DNA of 64,000 bases, from the NCBI GenBank assembly GCA_028820215.1, contig JAPPKD010000056.1:15297-79296 (forward strand), written 5' to 3'. The stretch comes from Spirochaetaceae bacterium (GTDB lineage Bacteria > Spirochaetota > Spirochaetia > SZUA-6 > Bin103). Each line of letters starts with the position of its first letter. Within the stretch, counting starts at the first letter, position 1. A model generated the notes under the pieces. That model did no database searches. It was not told where the DNA came from and saw nothing but the letters and a program-made list of their open reading frames with translations. Below are positions 7,769-14,900 of the stretch, one piece after another. The position numbers and the translations under genes are program-made.

Positions 7769-8183
7769 AGAAGGCTGCCTCTAGCAAGCCTGATTGGAGA
7801 GCCTTCTCAGCTTCCTCGATCCTGTGGAAGATGTCCTCACTCGCAAACGAATGAGCTCCTTCGGGTGAGTCCAGTTTTTCCGGCTCACTCACCAGGAGCA
7901 ACTCGAAGGTCCATCCGGACTTCGACTCGATGCATCTTGCCAACTCGCCTATCTTGGGATCAGCGGCCAGTGACGAGCGCGACTTGACTGCAATTACCTT
8001 CACTTCACCGCCCTTCCGAACAAGCAAGTCAGCAGTGAATCCCGGCAAGAAGTCGAGCGGGTCCTGTATGAGAACCTCGTATCCCTTGCCGCGGTACTCT
8101 TCCGCGGTCTTTTGGGTGAGGAGATACTCGGAGGTCGTTCCTTGCGCTACCATCTGCCACCCCCGGCTTGGCTCATTGTCCAC
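7746..8183 (-). CDS. N-terminal part of a frameshifted restriction-like (PD-(D/E)XK) protein
   Basis: A 145-aa frame. The core reads YEVLIQDPLDFLPGFTADLL then VRKGGEVKVIAVKSRSSLA. The Asp in TADLL and the xVK of IAVKSR fit the PD-(D/E)XK nuclease pattern of REase_AHJR-like proteins. A helix (HRIEEAEKALQSGLLEAAF) follows, after which the frame is lost and continues in the frame ending at 7466. Read as one gene (7466-8183) the product would be about 240 aa. The gene converges on the SDR gene and lies 148 bp from an IS1380 insertion. Either it is a recent pseudogene or the extra base is a sequencing error. Confidence 0.6.
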   Translation of the reverse strand: MDNEPSRGWQMVAQGTTSEYLLTQKTAEEYRGKGYEVLIQDPLDFLPGFTADLLVRKGGEVKVIAVKSRSSLAADPKIGELARCIESKSGWTFELLLVSEPEKLDSPEGAHSFASEDIFHRIEEAEKALQSGLLEAAFFARMVGP

Positions 8184-8326
8184 CGCGATGTGAAGAAACT
8201 GCTCTGAGCGCCGGAGAGTTTCCAGTAATACCGATGAGGGGATTCCGAATTCGAAGATCGCCGTTCAGGTCTCTCTTACGGCACAGCGAATCGGAAACTT
8301 GCCCATCGTCCGAACAAACCAGTCCT

Positions 8327-8331
8327 TTCAG
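8327..8331. repeat. Left copy of the 5-bp IS target duplication
   Basis: TTCAG lies directly left of the IS1380-family element and is repeated exactly at 10105-10109 on its right, the mark of transposition into this site. Target duplications of 4-5 bp are usual for the family. Confidence 0.85.
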
Positions 8332-8346
8332 CCCGGCTTATTCGCG
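8332..8346 (+). repeat. Left terminal inverted repeat of the IS1380 element
   Basis: CCCGGCTTATTCGCG; its complement at 10090-10104 differs at one base. The next 38 bp (to 8384) are also conserved in the second copy at the right end of the window, marking the left end as a transposase binding region. Confidence 0.88.
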
Positions 8347-8435
8347 TAGGAGAGGAGAAAAAGTAGGCGCGTCCGCCGATTTGCAGTAGAGTCAAGGTGT
8401 TATGAAAAACGCCACCGCAAAGGACGAGACACGCC

Positions 8436-9860
8436 GTGGGTGAGACTCTACCGATCTTCTCGACGACCTTCAACCGCTCGGCGCAGATCGAGGCGCGAGC
8501 GGATCATCTGAGCGCCGACACCGGTGCGCTGCTGCTGCGCGAGATCATGGAACGCACCGGCATCATCGAGTGGATGACCGAGCGGCTGGCCGATCCGCGC
8601 AATCCGCACCTGATCACCTATCCGCTGGCCGACCTGCTGCGGACCAGCCTGCTGATGCTGGGTCAGGGCTGGCGCGACCAGGACGACGCTGACCGGCTGC
8701 GGCATGACCCGAGCCTTCGGGTGGCCAACGACAGCCGCCGCGGCACGGCCGCCCTGGAGCAGGAAAGCGTGCTGCCCTCGCAGCCGACGCTGTCGCGGCT
8801 GCTGGACGTGTTGAGCGGTCAGGCCAATCAGGAGGTGCTGCGCGAAGCGGTCATCGAACAGGCGCTGCGCCGGCTGGAGATGAGCAACCAGGGCCGGCGG
8901 TACAAGCGGTTGATCGTCGACGTGGACGGCCTGCCGGCGCAGGTCCACGGTCAGCAGGCCGGCAGCGAGTACAACGGGTACTACGGGCAGCGGATGTTCC
9001 ATGCGCTCATCGCCAGTTGCGCCGAGAGCGGCGAGATGCTGGGCGGTACGCTGCGGCCCGGCGCGGTGGGGTCGACCGACGGGGCGCTGGAGTTCATCCA
9101 GGCGGTGCTCAAGCGCGTGCGGCGCGTGTGCGAATCGGTGCTGCTGCGCATCGACGCCGGCTTCGCCGACGGGCGCACGCTCACGGGCCTGGAGTCATCG
9201 GGCATCGACTACGTGGCGCGGCTGCGCAACAACGCGGTGCTGGACCGCATGGCGCAGCCGTATCTGCGCCGTCCGCCGGGGCGCCCGCCGTGCGAAGGGC
9301 GGGTGTGGTGCCATGAGCTGCGTTACCAGGCCGACTCCTGGGAGCACGAGCGGCGGGTGGTGCTGGTGGTGGTGGAGCGGCCGGGCGAGTTGTTCGTCGA
9401 TCACTTCTGGTTGATCACCAACCTGAGGCGCGACCGCTACAGCGGCGCGCGGCTGCTGGGGCTGTACCGCATGCGGGGCAAGGCCGAGGGGCACCTGGGC
9501 GAGCTGATGGACGTGTTGGCGCCGGCGTTCTCGTCGGTGCCCCGTCCGAAGAGCCACTACCGGGGCCGCCGCCTGGAGGCCGTCACCCAGCCGGAAGAAC
9601 CAGGAGTGCGGGCGCAGAACGAGACGCTGTTGCTGTTGAACCTGTTGGCCTACGAACTCCTGCACGCCGGGCGCTGCGTGATGGAGCAGGCCACCGGCAC
9701 CGGCTGGAGTCTGCGCCGGTTGCGCGAGCGGATCCTGCGGGTGGCCAGCCGCGTGGTCCGCCACGGGCGCAGGCTGACATTCGTCATCGCCCAGGACGCG
9801 GCCGCCGATTGGCTGCGGCTGTGGGGCAAGCTCAGGGCGCTCGACTGGGCTCCGGGCTGA
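8436..9860 (+). CDS. IS1380-family DDE transposase
   Basis: A 474-aa protein with a GTG start; an ATG at 8402 leads to a stop after 13 codons. The DDE residues are visible: Asp162/164 in LIVDVDGLPAQVHG, Asp240 in LLRIDAGFADG, and Glu351 in LYRMRGKAEGHLGELMD, the Y-x2-R-x3-E signature of IS4/IS1380-type transposases. EYNGYYGQRMFHAL after the first Asp is typical of IS1380. The N-terminal 120 residues should bind the terminal repeats. The gene is uninterrupted and of full family length (about 450-480 aa). Confidence 0.93.
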   Translation: MGETLPIFSTTFNRSAQIEARADHLSADTGALLLREIMERTGIIEWMTERLADPRNPHLITYPLADLLRTSLLMLGQGWRDQDDADRLRHDPSLRVANDSRRGTAALEQESVLPSQPTLSRLLDVLSGQANQEVLREAVIEQALRRLEMSNQGRRYKRLIVDVDGLPAQVHGQQAGSEYNGYYGQRMFHALIASCAESGEMLGGTLRPGAVGSTDGALEFIQAVLKRVRRVCESVLLRIDAGFADGRTLTGLESSGIDYVARLRNNAVLDRMAQPYLRRPPGRPPCEGRVWCHELRYQADSWEHERRVVLVVVERPGELFVDHFWLITNLRRDRYSGARLLGLYRMRGKAEGHLGELMDVLAPAFSSVPRPKSHYRGRRLEAVTQPEEPGVRAQNETLLLLNLLAYELLHAGRCVMEQATGTGWSLRRLRERILRVASRVVRHGRRLTFVIAQDAAADWLRLWGKLRALDWAPG

Positions 9861-10089
9861 TCCGCAGCCGCACTCCGATCCGCTCGCCACGTCCTCCTAC
9901 TACGGGGCGTGCTGTGTCCGGCTCATCGCTCGGCACCCCTCGCGCACCGTCTGAGGCGGCCAATTGCGGCCCACCGATCGCCCGCCAAGCCTCCCTGCGA
10001 TCACGAGCATCAACCTCCGGCCCCGCCGGTTGCCGATCCGACCCTCGAACCGCCTCCGAGCCTCAATTCAGCCAGTTTTCGGCCCGCGG

Positions 10090-10104
10090 CGCGAATAATC
10101 CGGG
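10090..10104 (-). repeat. Right terminal inverted repeat of the IS1380 element
   Basis: The reverse complement reads CCCGGATTATTCGCG, 14 of 15 identical to the left end. The second TTCAG target copy follows at 10105-10109. Confidence 0.87.
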
Positions 10105-10636
10105 TTCAGCGCATCCAGATTGGCTTTGGTAGATTGTCAACATCGATTGACGCGCCATTGTCACAAATACGCAAGGGTCACCATGATCTCGCCGACAACC
10201 GGCGGCTCCGTAACCTCCGACTCGCTGGATCCGCACCTCGCCGCGCGGCTATCACCGGCCGACTCCTCATCGCCGCGACGCTCCGCGCGACATATGTTGT
10301 CCGCGTCGCATGTTGCCAGCTCGCCGGCGGCCGTGTCGAGCCATGCTTGACGCCGGTCGTGTCTCACTTTGAATTCGCGCCGGCCGCCGGCAGCGCGTCA
10401 GTCGCCGGGTCGCTCCGACAACGTGACGACGACGGCGACGGTGGGCGTAGCGGCACCTCGAACCACAGTGTCGCCCTGTCGGGTGGGCGCAGCGTGTACC
10501 ACGCGACCAGCGGCGACCGCGGCGTCGGATGGGTTCGGGTCAGCGTGATCGTCGCCTCGTCGACGGCGATCGTGTAGGTGCCGCGCTCGCTCCACCGCGT
10601 CGGTCTCCGACGTGTACCCTGGTAGCCACGCGCCTC
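10105..10636. other. Gap with no supported gene right of the IS
   Basis: Starts with the right target duplication. Open frames here lack start context and family resemblance. On the minus strand (about 10373-10600) a short frame reading RGTYTIAVDEATITLTRT then HPTPRSPLVAWYTLRPP could be the remnant of a gene, but no start or complete domain can be seen. Confidence 0.4.
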
Positions 10637-11371
10637 CTACCTCGGCGGCGGGTCCATTGCTTTCATTTCCAACACCGGTTCTCTGGTGAAATCGTCGTAT
10701 CGTGGCTCCCGCCCGAACTCCCACATGATGTCTGCGTAATGCCTTCCGAGTGCTTGGTGGTAATCGGCGAACGGGTTTTGTTCGCTTTCAGCAATCGCTC
10801 GCAAATTCGCTAACGCAAAGGCCCTGTTGGCGTCGGCTTGATATAGCACTGCCTCCCTTTCATCGGCACGTACAAATCTGCGAACGATCCATCCGACCGC
10901 GTCGTCAAGCTCTCTAAGCTGACTGCTGATGCCGGACAGAACGCCGTCCCTGGCGTTGTTCTTTGCTTGCATCGAGAAGACGCTGAGGTCGGTTGCGGTC
11001 GTTCTGTCGTCGATCTCACCGAGACGCTCTTTGATGTCCACCAGATCAGACCGCGGGGCGTAGATACTGTCGACGGCTCTTTCGATCTCACTGAGACGTT
11101 CCTCAACGCCTGACAGATCGACCTCGGCAAAGATATTGTGGATCGTCGCCACCGTCGGGGCGATGTAGATCAACGCTCCCACCGCCGCGGCTGTCGCCGT
11201 CGAAGCCAGTGCGGAATTGACGGCCTCCAGGATTGCCTGGACAGTCGGCAGCCGTTCCTCCTTGCGCCTCCGCCACTTCAAGAAAATGTTGCACAACTTC
11301 ACCAACAACCCGGCGACGGCAATCCACGGTCCGACCGGCGCCACCGCGGTCAAGATGGATTCCACGTTCAC
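10637..11371 (-). CDS. Membrane-anchored coiled-coil protein of unknown function
   Basis: A 244-aa protein I do not recognise. It starts with GTG after a GGGGGAGGG ribosome site. Hydrophobic segments at about residues 8-30 (AVAPVGPWIAVAGLLVKL) and 52-75 (ALASTATAAAVGALIYIA) are separated by a basic stretch (KWRRRKEERLP), giving one or two membrane passes. Residues 82-125 are heptad-rich (VEERLSEIERAVDSIY, VDIKERLGEIDD). The rest is helical and soluble with a Pro-rich end. Two membrane segments followed by coiled coil resemble small envelope proteins sometimes found beside defence loci, but no function can be claimed. The 217 bp upstream contain a hairpin and no gene. Confidence 0.65.
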   Translation of the reverse strand: MNVESILTAVAPVGPWIAVAGLLVKLCNIFLKWRRRKEERLPTVQAILEAVNSALASTATAAAVGALIYIAPTVATIHNIFAEVDLSGVEERLSEIERAVDSIYAPRSDLVDIKERLGEIDDRTTATDLSVFSMQAKNNARDGVLSGISSQLRELDDAVGWIVRRFVRADEREAVLYQADANRAFALANLRAIAESEQNPFADYHQALGRHYADIMWEFGREPRYDDFTREPVLEMKAMDPPPR

Positions 11372-11465
11372 GATCGACCCTCCCCCGGTCCATACGGGCT
11401 AACCGATCACATGCACGCCTACCACTGAACGACCTCGACGACGTGCCGTAGCGTCCTGATGCGGA

Positions 11466-11483
11466 GTGTGCCGAGCGGCACAC
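11466..11483. other. 7-bp stem, 4-nt loop hairpin
   Basis: GTGTGCC and GGCACAC pair around GAGC. It lies upstream of the membrane-protein gene (minus strand) and before the dioxygenase remnant (plus strand). It could be an operator or a leftover terminator; there is no T-run. Confidence 0.3.
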
Positions 11484-11589
11484 CTGTCGATCCGTCGAAC
11501 CTGGCACGGACCCACTAATGAGTCCACTGATCCGCGCGTATGACTAAATCGCCGTTCGTGTCCACCCCTGTCAACCCCCATCGAGACGA

Positions 11590-11990
11590 TGGAGCATTTC
11601 AAACTGCGACACTACCTTGACGCAGCGTTCCGACACCCCGGCCAGCTTCGACGTCGAAGTGCCAAGATCGTCATTCCATGCTCGTTCACGGACCCGGCCG
11701 ACATCGCCGCAATGAAGATGCCGGCCGACAGCGTGATGCTGTGGCGGCCTAACCCTCCTGCACAGCGTGACGCCCAACCTGTCCGCCACCCAGCGCAAGG
11801 CGATCTACGTGAGCTATACGCCGCGCTAGGGGCGGCTCCAGCACGGTTGGCTGGCCGACTCACAACCTCCGCTTCAGCGGGTCAAGGCGACGATCGAAGA
11901 ACGTCGTCCGGGGACCACCAAGCGCGATCAGGCTCGCTCAGCAGGATGCTTACATGGCACGATCGCAAGTCAGGAGATGCTGACTCGGTG
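11590..11990 (+). pseudogene. Decayed PhyH-type dioxygenase C-terminus
   Basis: One frame reads DIAAMKMPADSVMLW; the next frame continues LLHSVTPNLSATQRKAIYVS then YTPR and a TAG. This is the end of a phytanoyl-CoA-dioxygenase fold: MPAGSVxLF, the distal H in LHSVTPNLS, the Arg after it, and YxPRW. A frameshift near 11745 and a stop where Trp is expected (TAG at 11827) break it. The frame after the stop runs on (GRLQHGWLADSQPPLQRV) to a TGA at 11989. Two intact relatives lie elsewhere in the window (5612 and 57842). The fragment is what makes the downstream helicase frame look open from 11589. Confidence 0.6.
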
Positions 11991-14900
11991 AGCACGCGGA
12001 TCAACTCACGAGGCCCGAGCTCGGACGGAGCGGGAGCCGACAACGCACCGACGCTCGACGTCTTTGCGCTCCGCGACGGCGTGGTCGAGGAGTACCGGCG
12101 CTTCGCCACCTCCTTCACTACGATTCACGCTGCCGACATCCGCGAGCAGGTTGAGGCGATCTATGCAGAGAATCGCTACTGGCCCGAGCCGCTGATTCAG
12201 ATCAACCCCAGCTACAAGCGCTCGACGGACGTCGGCACGCTGGTTGTGGACGGCGTCCTGCATCCCGGTTGTGCGGACATCTTCCGCGCGGACGGTCGGC
12301 CGCTGGTCCTCTACAAGCACCAGGAGCAGGCGATCGCGCTCGCCGCCGAGGGCGAGAGCTTCGTGGTGACGACCGGGACGGGATCCGGGAAGTCGCTCTG
12401 CTTCTTCATTCCCATCGTCAGCCACGTGCTGGCCACGCGGCAGACGACCCAGCGGCGCACGCACGCCATCGTCGTGTACCCGATGAACGCGCTGGCGAAC
12501 TCGCAGATGGAGGAACTGAGCAAGTTCATCGACCAAGTGCCCGGAGAACCGCCGATCACGTTCGAGCGCTACACGGGCCAGGAGGACCGGGACAAGCGGA
12601 GGCGGGTTGCGGAGGAGCCCCCGGACATTCTCCTCACCAACTTCATGATGCTGGAGCTCCTGATGACGCGGCAGGACGAGCTTGACCGCCGGGTCATCGG
12701 CAACTGCGCGGGCCTTCGCTTCCTGGTCCTGGACGAGTTGCACACGTACCGCGGCCGCCAGGGCGCGGACGTGGCGCTGCTGGTGCGCCGGGTCCGTGAA
12801 CGCCTCCAGCCGGAGAAGCTCCTGTGCATCGGCACTTCGGCCACGATGGCGAGCGAAGGATCGCTGGAGGACAAGAGCCGGGTGGTCGCGGGCGTGGCCG
12901 CGAAGCTGTTCGGAGTCCCGGTCGCCGACAGCAACGTCATCGCCGAGACGCTGGAACGCACCACGGTTTCGACCGCCACGGCCGACTCGGTACGGCCCGA
13001 CCTCGGCGCGGCCATCGACGCCGGCGTCGCGGCGGACCTCTCCGACGCGGCGCTGCGGGCGCACCCGCTCGCGGTGTGGGTGGAGACGCGGCTCGGCATC
13101 TCGTTCTCGGAGGTCGATCAGCGCTGGGTCCGGGCGAAGCCGATGACGGTGACCGATGCGGTGGGCCGGCTCGCGGCGGAGGCGGGTCGCCCCGAAGCCG
13201 CCTGCGGCAGGGCGCTGCGCGATCTTCTGCTCGTGTCGAGCATCCCCGAGCAGGTACGCACCGAGAACCCCGAGGCACGCGAGGACAGCTTCTACTCGTT
13301 CAAGCTCCACCAGTTCATCTCGGGCGCCGGCCACGCTTACGGGACGATCGAACCGCCCGGCACACGCAAGGTGACCGTGGATGGCCAGCAGTTTCTTCCC
13401 GGCCACGCTGGCAAGCGTCTCTACGCCCTGCACTTCTGTCGCGAGTGCGGGCACGAGTATCACCCGGTGCGGCTCGCGGAGCAGGAGGGCGAGGAGGTGT
13501 TCCTCGCGCGTGACATCGACGACGCTCCACCGACCCGGCAGGACGAGGCCGACCAGGCGCAGCTCGAGGACGAGGTTTTCGGCTTCCTGACGCCCCACCC
13601 GCCTGACGATCCCGACTTCACGTTCGCCGACCGCGACGATGACTACCCGGAGACCTGGCTGGAGTTCGACGCCGGAGGCAACCCGCGGCTCAAGAGGTAT
13701 TACCGCGACGCGCGCGCGCGGCGCGTCCAGGTCGCACCCGATGGCCACGTCGGCGCGGGGACGACGGCGTGGTTCCTGCCCGGCAAGTTCCGACTGTGCC
13801 TGCGCTGCCGAAACACTCAGGGCGGTGCGGCGCGCGATCGCACGCGCCTGGCCTCGCTGTCGGCGGAGGGGCGCAGCTCGGCGACCACCGTACTCGTCGC
13901 CAGCACGCTGCGCTGGATGCACGGCGTCGAGTCGGGGATGCGCCGCTACACGCGAAAGATCCTCGGCTTCACCGACAACCGCCAGGATGCCGCCCTGCAG
14001 GCCGGTCACTTCAACGACTTCCTGTTCGTCAGCCTCGTGCGCGCGGGGTTCCTCGGGGCGCTGCACGACGCCGACCCGAACGGGCTCCGCAGCGACGCGC
14101 TGGGCGTCGCCGTGCAGCGCACGCTGGGCTTCGACCGGTCGGACGCGCAGATCCGCGCCGAGTGGCTGCTGGAGCCCGCGCTGCGCGGCTTCAACTTGCA
14201 GGAGGCCGAGGGCACGCTCCGGCAGGTGCTCGCCTACCGCGTCTGGTTCGATCAGCGGCGCGGCTGGCGTTACACCAACCCGAACCTGGAGCAACTCGAC
14301 ATGGTCCGGGTGGAGTACCTCGGCCTCGACGACCTGGCCGCGGACGACGAGCTGTTCGCCGACTCGCACCCTCTGCTGCAACAGGCCGGCCGCGCGGTCC
14401 GCACAGCGGTCTATCGCGAGCTGCTCGACCACATGCGGAAGTGGATGGCGATCCGCAGCCAGGTGCTCGACGCCGCGGTCATCGAGCAGTTGGTGGCGAA
14501 GTCGCACAGCCGCATCCGGTCGCCGTGGGGACTGCACGACGACGAGAATCCGCGAGGCGCGCGCTGGCTGATGGTGGTCGCGCCCACGCGCCGGGCCAGC
14601 ACGCTCCGCGACACGGATCTGATCGTGCGCGGCGGATCCCGAAGCGGTCTCGGACGGACGCTGCGCTCGACCACGCTTTGGGACGGCGACGCATCCATCC
14701 GCGACCTGAAGTCGAAGGAGTTCGACCGGCTCGTCGAGGATCTTCTCCGCGCAGCCGCGACGCACGGCCTGGTGTCGGAGGAAGGCACGCCGTTCGACCA
14801 GCCCGGCTGGCGCCTCAACGACGCCTGCGTCCTGTTCCGATTGGGCGACGTGTCGGCGGACGGCGGCGATTCCCGGCACAACGTCTTTTTCCGCGACCTG

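Larger units (their letters stand above)
8332..10104 (+). mobile_element. Complete IS1380-family insertion sequence
   Basis: A 1773-bp element carrying one transposase gene (8436-9860). Terminal inverted repeats of 15 bp (8332-8346 and 10090-10104) match at 14 positions. It is flanked by perfect TTCAG duplications. The 230 bp after the transposase hold no gene. The first 53 bp of the element recur at 63948-64000 with one mismatch, so the genome holds at least two copies. Intact ends, target duplication and transposase suggest recent and possibly active transposition. It landed between the frameshifted nuclease gene and the membrane-protein gene, apparently without breaking an identifiable gene. 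Confidence 0.92.

Noticed and set aside
10373..10600. Short minus frame RGTYTIAVDEATITLTRT as a gene
   Set aside because: No start codon with ribosome site in frame and no complete domain; listed only as part of the gap.
11589..11987. N-terminal extension of the giant helicase
   Set aside because: This part translates as dioxygenase remnant in mixed frames and is unlike helicase sequence; the conserved helicase region begins near 12050.
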